From NCBI RefSeq assembly GCF_964199755.1, contig NC_133896.1, positions 91,682,215-91,746,214 of the forward strand: 64,000 bases of DNA, written 5' to 3'. Position 1 is the first letter of the stretch. Each line of letters begins with the position of its first letter. Below are positions 32,495-44,960 of this stretch, one piece after another. Source of the stretch: Larus michahellis (Eukaryota; Chordata; Aves; Charadriiformes; Laridae). The notes under the pieces are model-generated. The model saw nothing but the letters and a program-made list of their open reading frames with translations. It had not been told where the DNA came from and searched no databases. The position numbers and the translations under genes are program-made.

Positions 32495-35400
32495 GTGAGT
32501 CCAGCTGGGCATCCTCCGGGGGGGATGGAGGGGGCGGCACGGATCATCCCCGCGGGGGCTGGGGGTGCCCTACCCTCGCGTCCGGCCAGGAGGGCAGAGG
32601 GCCTTGCGGGCTGCGGGAAAGACCGCAGCAGCTGTCTACGAAGGAGAAAAATACAAACGTTCTCTTAAGGGGCAGCGCAGGGAATAACCTGGTTCGCGTT
32701 GGTCTGATTTCTGTAATAGAACGTGGTCTTGGAGGAAACCATAATTAAAATAAAGTAGGCCAAAAAGCATTGCAGCTGCCTGAGGAAGAGAGGGCTGGAA
32801 TACCTAATCTTTTTCTTTGCGTAAGAATTTTCTCTTTTTTTTTTTTTTTTATTACGCAAAAGAGGATTTTGGTTCAGGTAGATAAAATCTGCTGTTCTGT
32901 CCAGTGTTTGTTGCTTTTCTGCACAGGAAATCGTTAATGGAGCTGGAGAAGACTGCTAAAGCAGTTGTCAAGTTGTAAAGAACTAAGTAAAGAGAAGACA
33001 ACAAGTAGTTTTGAAATACGAGTCTTGGAATCTAACAAAGGTCCCAAGAACTCCTCCTGAGATTCCTTTTACTGAATGTTTTTGTTTCTGTCCACAGTCC
33101 AGAAATTGGATGCTATTGATTAGTTTTGGCAGTGAAACTAAGTTGGCAGTCCTTGACAAAGCAGATAAGGAATAGACTGTAATATAGTAAGAATTTGATT
33201 ATGTTAAGCGTGGCACTCCTAGGAATTTGGCGGAATTAATTTATGTAGGAGAATAGAGCCCATTTTTTTTGCTTATAAAATTTGTAACAAGAAAGAATTT
33301 TATCATCCGTAAACAAATTAGCAGGAGAGGAGACCTTGATGTCCCAGTTAGTCACAGAATGACTGTGTTCTCATTGGTGTGGCAGATGAGAGTCTAGCTT
33401 TTATTATGGGAAGCATTTCCAGTAGAGACAGAAAAGTATTGGCTTGTAGTAGATGCTTTTGTGATCTCAGGAATATTCTATGCTGTTGAGGTTATTCATG
33501 CTCCAGAGGGATAAGGGCAGGCTATAGGATGTGCAGGGAAATGCTATGGTATTTCCCAGACTTTTTTTTACTGCCACTATATTCTGTGACTGTTTGTCCT
33601 GATTCTCTTTTTTCTCTCCTTGCTCCTCCAGCATGTGTGAATGCGTACAGCCCTCAAAGTGGAGGCTGCAAAAGAAGGAGAGGAAGGAAAACCAGTTAGG
33701 GACCCCAGTTATTGTCCTCTTTTCCTCTCAAATCCGCGAAAGCTTTATGGGGTCTCAACCTCTTGGCAGATGTACGCATAATAATATTGTAGGAAAACAG
33801 CAGATGAAGATTACTTGGGGCGGAGGGATGTCACACAGTGTCAGGATACAGAGTCCATTCTGGAGGTTTCAGTCTTGCATTTGAGTGTGTCTGTGGAGGG
33901 GTGAGAGGACAATATCTAGGATCGCTCTCTGGTCCCTTGAAGTGTAGTCCTCTCTTTGCAGCCAGGAGGGTCTTCGTGTACCTCCCTGCAAAATGAAGAA
34001 CTGCTCTTTTGGAAGGGTTTGATTGTTTCACAAAGCTGTTAAAGGGTTTTGATGGCACAAGAGGAAATGAGTATGAAGTGATGGTGGTACCTGGCCTGCG
34101 TATCTGAGAAGTGGCTTTAATCTGTTAGAGCAGTGAGGTTCTGGAATGGCCTTGGCCATGCTTAGTCCTAAAGCGTTAGTGGGAGCAGAACACTGAACTA
34201 CTTCTGAACATACATCAGTTAGTACCTGAGAGGGATTGTGTGGTGTGATACTTTCTATTCCAAGAAGTAAGACAGGATCCAGAGGTCCCTTCCAGCCCCA
34301 AGGATCACCGTAAGCAACACTGGGTTCTTGTGATTCTGGGTTTTCAGCTTGGAAAGGAATGTACAGTTACATAAGAGAAACTCAAAGGCAGAATGGGTGG
34401 ATTATGCAAGGGCTTTGTCTTCTGTTGTCCCTTCCTCAACTTTTGTTCTCTCAACCTTTCCGAAAGGGACCCTTTTGCCATCCACCGGCAGCACATGAAC
34501 CGCATGCTTTCTGGAAGTTTCGGGTTCGGCCCGCTCCTAGGTATCACGGATGGGACTACACCTGGGGCTCGCCAGGCTGGCCGTAGGATGCAGGTAAAAG
34601 AGGGGCTGAGTACCGGATAGGATTTCTTAAACTGTCTTGTTAGCTTATCTCTTCCACTGTCACGGCGTTGGGCATGTCCCTCGCCTTCACATGGATGGTG
34701 GGCACAGAATTAATGTCTAAAACAGTGTCATTCTTGTCCTTTTCTTTATTCCACATACATTAATAAACTGCGTTTCAAGTTGAATGGTAGGAAGGGAAGA
34801 AATTCGTGTTATTTCTCAAGGCCGTAAATAATATAACTGGGAAAAATTAAGGAATATCCCTTTCTTCCTGGTTTGTTAAGAGTGGTATGGTTTGAACTGC
34901 CATGAGCCTGTGGGTGACTTTCTTGAATTGTTTGTGGGGCCTGAGTGTTCCCGGTTCTGTTTCTGAGATGGACAAGGGTGTTCTGAAGAGGATCTAATGT
35001 TTGGCTCTTGCAAGGTCATTTTCTGTTCTGTTTTTCTGTTGTCCTGGCAGGCAGGAGCTGTTTCACCCTTTGGGATGCTCGGCATGGTAAGTTCTCTGTT
35101 CTTCGGGGTGAAACTAGAGGCTTTCTAAATAGTAGCTTCATACTGAGATTCATCAGCGCTGTGCGCAACCAATGCTAAAATGTAGCCATCTGTGAGCAAG
35201 ACCTGTGTGTCCTAACAGGTAGGGAGGGTGGGAAGGTGTGAAGAGAGCACAGTGAGCTCTAGATTTATAGTAAACAGACTACGGGAGAGGGTATTGAACT
35301 GGAACTGGAGGCAGCTGTTTTCTGTTGGACCTCTCATTGAGTTGCTGTATGGCTTCACGCCTTTCCCTTGTTTCCCCTCTAATGTTCTAATCTGGTCTGT

Positions 35401-37969
35401 GAGCTGTTTTAGAGGAGAGCTTCTAACACTGTTTATGTGGGGAGGTTGTATTTGTACCTTGACCAGAGAAGAGCCCTAAAGCTGTTACAGCACAATATTT
35501 CACAGGAATTGGGACAGTTAATATCCAGGAAGAGCAGATAGGCTCTTAATAACCTCATATGTCTGAAAAGAAGCTGCAGATCTGTTTGGAAGTAATGGAG
35601 GAACTGTGACAACGCAAGGAGAAGACTTAGCCGTCAGTAGGCAGAGTGATTATTGAACCTCCTTTGCCAGTGGAGGTGGATGGAAAAACCAACAGAATAC
35701 TTCAGGTGAACAGGACCAGAATGAGAATGACTGCGTGTATGTGAGAACAGCGTGCTGATCTCTGTCATCTACTAAAATAATACAGTGGAAATAGGTTATT
35801 CCAGATCCAGCAACTTTAGCTGCCTTGCTCCGCAGGATTGCCTCAGTGAAAGAGACTAAGCGTCCCTGAATTGTTGTAGCTCAGAGGAAGATTAATAAGA
35901 ATATAAACAGACTTCAAAGGATAATAGTGTTGCGTGTGAGTACTGCTCTGCCGAAAACGAGAACAAGAGGATACTTGAGGAAACAAAAAAATCAGCAAGT
36001 TTAAACTCACATAGTAATTTTGTTTACATATTGCACAATTAACCTGTGAGACCTGCTGGCCCGGTGTATTACTGCAGTCTTTAGGTTTACAAGATTAAAA
36101 AGTCAGGTGTTTGTAGAGAAAATAAGAAAACTTGTTATTATGTTAGAAAGAATACAATCAATGGAAACTTCCCTGTGGTTTAAATTAAGAGCTGACAGTG
36201 ATGTGGTGAAAATATCATTGAGGATGACTGTCTTACGCTTAAGATCACTGTAAGTGCATACCTGACATTTCTTCTCTCAGCTTTGCCGAGTGCCTGGACT
36301 CACAAACCCCAGTGCATCAGGAGTCAGACCCAAACTAAAAGAACAACCTTTGCTGTATCCAGAGATCTAGAGAGCCTGAACACTTGGGCAATGCAACCTG
36401 AGAGAATGGAGAGAACAGCAACCCCACATCCTGTTTTTTTTTTTTCCTGTGCTACTGAAAGAAAGGGAAAATAACAAGTCTTTTCTTCTTAGGCAGCAGT
36501 TTTTTGTCCCTTGCAGATAGTTTGTTGTTCATGCCCCCCTCTATCTTTCCAAACTGACTAATCTTGTGTTCTCTTTTCCTTTTCATCAGGCAGGTGGCTT
36601 TATAGATATGTTTGGGATGATGAATGACATGATTGGAAACATGGTAAGAACTCTCTATAAGCCAGTCTGTACTGAGGGGAGTACTGAGGGTGCTCCTGCC
36701 ATTCCCTCTAAGGTCTCCCATCTTACTGTGCTTTGGTCTGGGCTGTGCTCAGGCTGCCCCAGCGGCAGAGGCTGTAAGCCTTGCTCCATGACCAGGATTC
36801 GGTGATAGAGAGCTTGTTCCTGAGGTGTATCCTCTGAGTGGAGGGAGGAGAGACGGGCAAGGAAGGAAGTGTGGGGGTAGACCTGTTTAGCAAGAAACAA
36901 GAAATAATTTAAGAGGAAGATGTATTCTCCAGAAAGATGGACCCATGGGAATTCTATTCTTCCTCTTGTAATTTCTTCCTACTTTGTTGTGTGTAGAGGG
37001 AATTAACTGCCATGTCTTTTTCACTCCCATTCCTTCTTTATACCATTCCCCATTTCTTCTTGCAGGAGCATATGACAAGTGGTACTAACTGCCAGACATT
37101 TACCTCCTCAACTGTCATCTCCTATTCCAACCTGGGTGATGGACCCAAAGTCTATCAGGAGACCTCAGAGATGCGTTCAGCACCTGGTGGGGTAAGGAGG
37201 GGGCTGCAGTGCATCTTCCCCGCACAAGGCTGTTGGTTTTGCTGTGGGTGGAGAGACTTCATTTGGTGTGTCAGTGCTGGCCACCCACAGCACTTCTGCT
37301 TTGCAGTCAGTTGTAGTTTGAGGAATGCGTTGTGACTCACTGAACCATGCTGAAGGCCACTGGGAGGGGATGGGAAGTGCTGGCAGGGGGGAATCCATTT
37401 CCCTCTTCATTATGTTGCGTCTGACATCCTGGGAGTGGTGGCGGTGCAACGTGACTGAAGTACTGCGCCCAAGAATCAGAGTGCCTTATGGGGCTGGGAA
37501 AATGAATTAAAACGTTGATCCTACATGGGAATCTGCCCTCAGATCCGTGAGACTAGACGGACCGTAAGGGACTCCGACAGCGGCTTGGAACAAATGTCGA
37601 TTGGACACCACATCAGGGAGCGGGCCCACATCATGCAGCGATCCCGGAACCATCGCACAGGTGACCAGGAGGAGAGGCAGGACTACATCAACATGGATGA
37701 AAGTGAGTACTGCCCGTGTCCTCCTCCCGGCAAACCCAGGTGCTGCTTCCCCACCTCCTCCCCATCTGAGCGTGTTCTTTCCTGACATAGGTGATGCAGC
37801 CGCATTTGATGATGAGTGGAGGCGAGAGACATCCCGTTTCCGGCCGCAGCGGGCGCTGGATTACCGACGTCATGAAGGCGGCAGTGGCCGCCGGGCTGAA
37901 GGGACTCGTCTTGCGATCCAGGGCCCTGAGGATTCTCCCTCCAGACAGTCCCGTCGGTATGACTGGTGA
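32445..37969 (+). CDS. MLF2: MLF2, myeloid leukemia factor 2, complete
   Basis: MLF2 is a nuclear/cytoplasmic protein of the Mlf1-interacting family, associated with DNAJB chaperones and chromatin (known). The seven coding exons are 32445-32494, 34467-34593, 35051-35086, 36590-36643, 37066-37191, 37543-37702 and 37791-37969. They join in frame to 243 aa (human about 248). Landmarks in order: [15 protein letters not shown] start, [102 protein letters not shown] and the C-terminal RQSRRYDW. Every part aligns with human MLF2 rather than MLF1. The stop is followed by a 3' UTR with a likely intron and an AATAAA at 39133. The 1.97-kb intron after coding exon 1 holds nothing recognised. Confidence 0.97.
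34467..34593 (+). CDS. MLF2: MLF2 coding exon 2
   Basis: Encodes [16 protein letters not shown] through ARQAGRRMQ (residues 17-59). The acceptor is CCGAAAG and the donor GTAAAAG. Confidence 0.95.
35051..35086 (+). CDS. MLF2: MLF2 coding exon 3 (36-nt microexon)
   Basis: Twelve codons, [12 protein letters not shown], phase 0 at both ends, so skipping would keep the frame. The acceptor GGCAG is followed at once by another GCAG, four bases downstream; use of the second would break the frame. Confidence 0.93.
36590..36643 (+). CDS. MLF2: MLF2 coding exon 4
   Basis: Eighteen codons, [18 protein letters not shown], a Met-rich conserved segment, phase 0 at both ends. The acceptor again is CAG followed by GCAG. 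Confidence 0.95.
37066..37191 (+). CDS. MLF2: MLF2 coding exon 5
   Basis: Forty-two codons with [15 protein letters not shown] and [13 protein letters not shown], phase 0 at both ends. The acceptor is TTCTTGCAG and the donor GTAAGG. Confidence 0.96.
37543..37702 (+). CDS. MLF2: MLF2 coding exon 6
   Basis: Encodes [34 protein letters not shown] and the acidic DYINMDE stretch, ending in phase 1 at GTGAGT. Confidence 0.96.
37791..37969 (+). CDS. MLF2: MLF2 coding exon 7 with stop
   Basis: Encodes [15 protein letters not shown] to the end, RQSRRYDW, then TGA at 37967-37969. The acceptor is TGACATAG. Confidence 0.97.
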
Positions 37970-39155
37970 ACCCAGAGCAGACCTTGTGGGGGGTGCAGCG
38001 TGGCCACCCCCAAATCTACCTACACGCTCTTGTAAGTCTTAACAAGCTTTTCTCACCTTCTACTGTGTGGTTGCCTCTTAGCAATATGATTATTTTTTTT
38101 TCATTGCCCCAATCGTTTATTATTTCGACGTGTTGGTTGGAAATGGGTTTTCCCACTAAATCTAGAGAGCAGGGGAATTTTGAGAAAATAGTGTTCTGAA
38201 CGGAAACATGGAAGCTGTTTAAGTTAGCTTTGTCATCAACAAAAAAGTGTGGTGTCAGCCTTAACTGATGGTTGAAATTATATGAAATGATGTAGGATTG
38301 CAATCTGTAGCGTGTTTATACTGTCGTTGTATAGAACTTGGAGACCATTTGCTGTCAATCCAGTTTGAAATATAAGTAAGTGCTGGTGTCTGCTCTCCTC
38401 TGTTTTGAATAGGGCTTGCTAGGATGTGATCTAGTGCTTCAAAAGGGACTTTTTTTCCTTTTTTTTGATGTCTAGACATCGTGTCTTTATCTGTCTTCTG
38501 TGCTGCTTTCTAGTCACCACTTACTCTTTTTATGTTCTCCGTTTCCCTTCCTCCCAGGTACAGACAGTGAAACTCTGAAGCCCCTTCAAAGCACCACTTG
38601 GACCTTCCTCAAATTTAGTATTAACTTCCCTCCCACTTAAGAATTGAAACAAAGCAACTAATTTTCTGCATTGCTCTTTTTCGCCCCATTTGGGTGCTGC
38701 AGTAGGGCGTGGGGAATCTCACTGATGTGCAAGGAACGCATTAATTGCCCATTCCCCTTCTGCTCTCCCTTGGTTCTGTTCTTTCTGCCAGTAGTGGTGG
38801 GCATGAGGAGCTGCCACCTTGCCTCTTCCATCCTTTCCGCTCTTTCTGTGCTGGGTTGGGCTGGTTCTGAAGTTTGTGTTTAGTCCCCTGTGAAAGAAAT
38901 ATGAGGGAATTCTGCTAGAACCCCGTGTCAGTCCCTTCACCGGGACAGAGGCTTCGATTCCCCTCCTGCTCCTTTGGTGCAGCTATGGAGAAGCAGAAGG
39001 ATGTGTGCGTTAGAGAAGGGAGGAGCAGAACAAAAGCTGGATCAGCCTGTGGGCCCCCCCCACCCCCTGACCCCTCTTCAGTCAGCTCCCCCACTTTTTT
39101 AATTTGTGAAACTTGTAACTAGATGTTTACTGAATAAAGAAACAAACTGTAAAGA
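37970..39155 (+). other. MLF2: MLF2 3' UTR, probably containing one intron
   Basis: A donor CTTGTAAGT (GT at 38032) and a strong acceptor TTCCTCCCAG (AG at 38556-38557) suggest an intron of 526 nt inside the 3' UTR. The downstream part runs to the AATAAA signal. Splicing here is inferred from sequence only. Confidence 0.6.
39133..39138 (+). terminator. MLF2 polyadenylation signal AATAAA
   Basis: AATAAA within TACTGAATAAAGAAAC, 1.16 kb after the stop codon. It is the first strong signal on the plus strand downstream of MLF2 that I found. Confidence 0.75.
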
Positions 39156-39159
39156 ATTG

Positions 39160-41355
39160 TTGGATCAGTCTTTACCTTCAGCTAACCTGATTGTACCTGC
39201 CGTGGAATTAAATAGCCTCTTTCATATCCTTGGGAAATTGCTGAGGAGAAACTTGGTGTTTAATTCTAAGGCTTTATTTTCTTATAGAAAATACCCTTAT
39301 AGCCTTCCCATATAGTTAACAAAGTGAGATAATGCTCAACATGGAAATTGTGAAAAGAAGACCCAAGAACCCACTGTTTGCAAAAATACCCTTTAATTGC
39401 TGTAGTTTTGCTGTGCACTCAAGGGAGATTGTTTGGTCTTTCTTGCTGCCTGGTCATCTGTGCAGCCCTGAATTGGGCCTCTGGGGTACCTGCATGGCCA
39501 GGGAATATTTTCATTATTTTCTCATTATTTCTCTGCAGCAGAGGCTGATGTTGTTACGAATGACCTTTTCTTAACTTCGTCAGTATTGGGTGAAACTTAA
39601 GAGGTGCTGGGAATACAGGAGGAGGGAAGATCTCCTGGGTTCTTGGGCCAGTTTCCCACTCCAGCACGCACTCTTAAATAAACCTTTTCATCAACTCATT
39701 TGGAAAAGAAGGCAGAAAATTGATGCGTGACTTATATTTGGAAGTGGTGTGCTGGGATCTTGCTGTGTATCCCTGTGTTCTATGTACATCTGGGCGCTAA
39801 CAGAGGGGCAGAGACTTTGCTGAGGACTGATTGTCTTGCCCAGAAAACAAGATGCAGAATCTGGCCCCTGAAAGCTTGGGGAAGTTTCCATGTGCTCCAC
39901 CCTTCAAGGAAGTGCAGGGCGATGCTACACAGAAAAAAGCTGGGCTTGGGAGAAGCTTAGTGGAGGACAAGTCATCTTGGATTTGCCAGACTTTGAGAAA
40001 AGGAGCTGGAGCAGCAGCAGCCCTCATCTCAGTGCTAGTCTTGAGCTGGCGCAAGATGTGGGAACCTGGTACTTCAGTCCAGCGAAGAACCCACTGGGCT
40101 CAGAAAGGTGCTTACCAGCATCGAGACGGTGGCAAAGTCCTGGCCATTCTTTGAGGCAGTGTCTGAGAAAGAGAATAGGGAAATGGGCGTGGTGGTGGTG
40201 GGGATTAATTTGGATTTTTAAGATGTGAGGATCCGTTCTGGCTTGGTCATGGAATTCCTAATCTTGACAGAGAACAGACAGAACTGTGGGAACCGGGACT
40301 AGTGGTACGAACTGTTGCAATAGTGACTCCCTACAAACTGGGATGACGCTTGAGCAGATGTGTCTCTTTCTCAGAGAGAAAAGCCTTTATCTGGATTCGT
40401 CCTCTGCGCCCTGTTAGGGGCTGCTCTGCTTGTGCCCTCTGGGACCCTTGCGTCCTCTTGCACTTGGTGGTGTGTTGTGGGTGTGATTTACCCCACTGCT
40501 TGGGCCTTGCTAACTGCTGTACAGTCATGGTCAAGATCTTGTCCTTCCCCAGGTGTCACAAGGCTCTGGTAGTCTCGGGAAATGTAAAAGAGGTTCAGTT
40601 AGAGGAGGGCTTTCTGTTCAGGCTGGGAAGCAGAGACAGGAGCCCAGGAAAGAGTTTGAGAGGTCCCAAATCAAAAAGAAAGTATGGGCAATGTATCGGG
40701 AGGGTCTCCCCTTCACTAGTCCTGAGGCTGACGTGGTACATTAACCTGTGAGTTCAGAGAGCAGAAGGTTTTTTCACAAAGGGGGATGATAAACCTCCCT
40801 TGACTCCTCTGGTCCTGAGAGGCGGTTCCTCACCTGCTGCTGGGGCTTCAGCTGAAGAAGCCTTCTCAACTGCTCCAGGGTGGCATTGATCTCGGCAAGG
40901 TGGCACTTTTCAGTCGCTGGCTTGAAGGGATGCGAAGGCCAGGAGAAGGGAGCAGATCTGTACCCTAGAGGGGGCCTTTTGCTGAGTCGTGCTTGTGGCT
41001 CTCCCCTTTGCCGATACCCTGGTTTGATGAAAATTCACTTACTGATCACTGATGTAGCTTGTTAATCCAAAGGAAAGGCGTGCAGAGAATTGCACAGAGG
41101 CAACAAAAGGGTATGTGTGCACAACTAACGATTTACTCCTCTTCAGCTTCCTTTACACAAGCTGTGAGAAGCTGTAAGTTGTTGTAAGCAGGTACCTGAC
41201 TCTGTGCCCCACACCGCTCTCATTGAGCTGCCTGAAAACAAGAGCACCAGTGCCACCAGAAAGCCCACCTCTGTTACACCACCCAGACTTCGCCTGGTTA
41301 CTTGTTTTCCCATTAGTTACAGTTTCAAGTGAAAATGGTTTCCTATTAAAAGTAG
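39160..41355. other. Intergenic, no gene recognised
   Basis: Downstream flank of MLF2. Open frames here are short and unsupported. Nothing else seen. Confidence 0.45.
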
Positions 41356-41494
41356 TCCCATCCCTGGAAGCGTTCCAGGCCAGGCTGGATGGGGCTTTGA
41401 GCAGCCTGGTCTAGTGGGAGGTGTCCCTGCCCATGGCAAGGGGGTGGAACTAGATGATCTTTAAGGTCCCTTCCAGCCCAAACCATTCTATGAT
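41356..41494 (+). mobile_element. CR1 LINE 3' end
   Basis: Reads TCCCTGGAAG, TTCCAGGCCAGGCTGG, GAGCAGCCTGG, GGTGTCCCTGCCCATGG, AAGGTCCCTTCCAGCCC and ends ATTCTATGAT, the typical bird CR1 terminus. It is well preserved and in opposite orientation to the copy at 47656. Confidence 0.92.
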
Positions 41495-41499
41495 AGTCC

Positions 41500-42540
41500 A
41501 CCTGCTGTATCAGGGCAAAGGGAAGGCCTGGGATGAGTCTTTCACATTTCTAAGATGTCTGTGACAGCTCTTCCAGCAGGACGGAGAAAGAGAAGGTTGG
41601 ATGTTCCCAACGTGAAAGCCAAAGAGTGTTTAAGATGCACAGGGTGTGACTCCAAGCCATCCTTATCTAGCCGATGGAGACAAAATCCATTCCCGCTCCT
41701 TCTCCCACAGCTGTCACCTCCACGTGGGACTAGTTGAAGCCCCAAAGCGATGCAGTTCAGCGGTACTTCTGGATCTTGCTAAGGCGCAAGTAGGACACCT
41801 GGAGTGAGGCAGAGGGGCTGGCCGGGATTAAAAGGAGGGGGGAACAACAGGGGGTGGGGGGCAGAATGAGTTGGAGAGAGGCTGGAAACACTGGTAGAAA
41901 GATGGATGGCATAAGCTGGGATGGCAGTACATTAGCTACGCACAGATAGCATAGAAACTTAAGGGGGTATGTCTGTTGTACATTCAGTTTTACATATTTG
42001 AAAATCTATCATGGAAATAAGAGCCATTAAAGCTAGCAGGAGCTTCATCCTTAAATGTTTTTGTCGGTAGCCCCGAAGCTCTTTTCCTTTCACTGCACTT
42101 TTTAAAGCATTGCAGAATAGCGAGGAAATAACCTTGTGCCCATATTTGTAAACAGTAAATGAGATTATATCTGCAGCTGTAAACCAGTTAAAGTCAAGAT
42201 AAGAGATCAAAAATGCAATAAATTTAAAAATAAAAATGGATGTATATGCTTTTATAATTTTCTCAATCTTACTTTCCCCAAATTGTTCCTCTCCAACAGC
42301 TGTAACATTTTCTGATTAAATCATGGGTTGGGTTAACAAAGGCACTACCGCAACCTAAAAGTAAAGGTTACAGCAGCACAAGGTATCTTACTCACCCACA
42401 CAAGACTATTCCCTGATTTAAAAAAAAATAAAAATTATTAAAACAACAAAAGGGCCAATATTATACATTTTAGTTCACTGATAGATTTCAAGTAATGAGG
42501 GGAAAAAGAGACCCTGGAATATTAAATTATTTCTAGTAGG
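41500..42540. other. Intergenic; A/T-rich from 41940
   Basis: No gene. The A/T-rich part has several AATAAA-like strings on both strands but no exon evidence. Confidence 0.4.
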
Positions 42541-42549
42541 ATGCTCTTC

Positions 42550-44960
42550 CGAAGCGAATGCTCATTAGTAGCGTGATTAATGATCTGAAAGAAGGTATTA
42601 AACCAGTGCCGATGGAGCTTTCAGAGGACCCAAGGAACAATGAAGGTGATAAACGACAGACAGAGACGAGGTGCGCAGAGCAGTCCGTAACTGGTGGTGT
42701 GGTGTTTGTTTATAAACAGTAAGTATTTTTGGCGGCAGTGAAAGCAGAAGGACGTTCATCCGGTAACATAAGTGCAGTCTGTGGTCTTTCAAGACGAAGG
42801 ACTGTTTTCTGGAAGCTCTGGAGGGACTCCAGAAAGAATTAGGGGATTGGGAGATAACCAAGTAAATGACTTGCCTAATTCCTCAGCTGTGGAGGTGGGT
42901 GGCACTTGGAGGCATCAGCCTGCCTTCACCAAGAAGGGAGGTGAAGTTTCTGCCCTGGATCACAGAAGCGAACCCATGGTGTGAAATCTGAGTACACGAC
43001 ACTGAAAAGGACACCAAAGGTTAGAAGGACACAAGAAAGGAGCAACAGGGATGACCCGAAGCCTGCAAACGCCAACCGGCGCTACAGGAGAACGTGAACT
43101 CAAGGCTCTTGTGTCTGAGCTCGTTCCACGTGAGCATGGGCTGGTGCTACCTGTGTGGGAATGAGGTTTCTGACAGCAGAGGGCTCTTCAACCCAGCAGA
43201 AAACCTCCCGCCACCTCATGATGGAACTGGAAATGAGATGCAGACCTCCACGGGAGAGCGTGATCGTTAGAGCATACCTGGGTTTTTCCAGCTCGCACGA
43301 CTCCAAACCTAGATGGGGCATCTCAAAGAGCAGTTGGGGAGTGGGTGCAGGAATGGGGGTGAGGTAGTTCTTGGCCACTTCAGGAAACCAAACAACGTGA
43401 TTATCCCCATCCCTTCAGGCTTTAAAAAATCTATGGATCAGAGAGGAAAGCAGACTGGCATGGGGGTAGGCTGCAGGGGAGGGTGGGATGGGGAAGAAGA
43501 GACCTGCTGACCTGACGGGGACTTCAAAGCTCGCGGGACCACAGAGAGAGCTGCAGGAAATGGAGCTCTCCATGGGCACAATGGATTGTTTGGGAAACAA
43601 GCGTGCACTTCCACGAGGAGAGAGTATAAAATCCCACAGGGAAACACCACTCCTGTGGCACCAACTCCAGCGCTGGAGAACAACAGGAGTTGTTCTGTTG
43701 GAGTTGGCGAGTTGGTCTATTTAAAATAGACCTCAATACAGGGTCTAGGTTAAAAATCACTTGTTTGATTTTGCAACATTTTTCTACTTTCCAAAACGCT
43801 CTAAAAAAAAAAAAAAAATCAATTGATTTTATTTTTCAGCCCTGTCTTAAATGTAATTTTTTTTTTTTCCTCCTGGGACTTTTTTTTTTTTTTTTCAAAG
43901 ACAACACTTCAAAAAAATGTCCTCACGAGGAGACTCCACTTAGGTTAGTCCTACTTTGACTATCCCCTCACATCTGGCTGTTTTGGCGGGCTGGCTTTAT
44001 CAATCCTGAAGGCACCTACTACAAACTTAGAGGGGTGGGGGGGGATGGGGGGGTGGAAGGAGGTACAAAGGAAGGGGAATAGAACAGACCCTGCCTATCT
44101 CCAACTGCTGGTGCCGTAGCGATCAGAGGTAAGCTGGACGTAGAGATACCTGCCTCACGATATCCATGCCTCGCTAATAAGAGAAAAGGAGAACAAAGAT
44201 CGCAAGAAATAAATACGTGAGTAAATAAATAAAACCCAGACACGTTGCCAAATCAGATGAGGGTATCACACAGGAGGGACCGGGTGGCCTTAAAGGTGTC
44301 AGTAACAGCAAAGGGACTAAGGTTAGTAGCACAAAGTAAAAGGCACGTAGGACCTAAAATCAATACTTTCTTAGCTGTAAACTGGAGCCTCGTTGATTGC
44401 AAGCAGCAGAAAAGAAGAAAGGCTCAGGATCACCGGTGAATCATCTAGTAACTGTAGGCACCTACTGAGGCACCGAGGAGAAGACACACGCCATCTGGGA
44501 GGTGTTTCTAGTAGCCAGAGGTATGTGTCACTGTTGCTATGCAAGATGCTGATCGGCCTTCACCTGTGGAAGAGAACCGTGCTCATTTCAAGCCAAAAAA
44601 AACCCCAAACCTTAATTTGACGTGCAAGTAAGAGCAAGCTTGTAGGACAGCCTACGAGCCACAGAGAGGTCACCACGTACTGGGAGGGGCTGGTTTGTTT
44701 AGTTAAGCAAAGTGAAGTCCATACTCAAGGGACATAAACACCAGGGAGGATGAACAGCTTCAGCCAAAGCCAGGCTGTTGCAGGCACAAGAGACTATAAA
44801 CTAGCTGTGAATCCATTTAAGGTGGAAATCAGAAAAACTTTCCAGCCACTGCAGCAGTCAGGTTCTGGGGCAGCCTGCCAAGGGGACTAACCGGGGACAA
44901 TAAAATTTATCAGTTTTCGGCTGGCCCTTGGTAAGGTCTCACAAGGGAGTATGAGATGGT
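42550..44960 (+). mobile_element. Scattered, highly degraded CR1-like segments
   Basis: The stretch 42567-42630 reads like the CR1 reverse transcriptase region before its catalytic motif (INDLKEGI in one frame). 43000-43070 resembles the AGGAGCAACAGGGATGA part, and 44830-44910 resembles the segment with CAGTCAGGTTCTGG and GCAGCCTGCC. The order is right for one old plus-strand element broken by other sequence, but identity is low. Confidence 0.35.

Noticed and set aside
31526-32668. Open frame of 380 codons on the plus strand over the MLF2 promoter
   Set aside because: Wrong frame for the MLF2 start, runs through the acceptor and donor of the start-codon exon, and has low-complexity sequence due to GC content.
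34255-34310. Possible CR1 3' end (AGGTCCCTTCCAGCCC) in MLF2 intron
   Set aside because: Only about 16 bases match clearly; too short to call as an element.
41959-42210. Minus-strand open frame of 83 codons in A/T-rich DNA
   Set aside because: No recognised domain, no splice signals of quality, and the surrounding sequence is low-complexity A/T.
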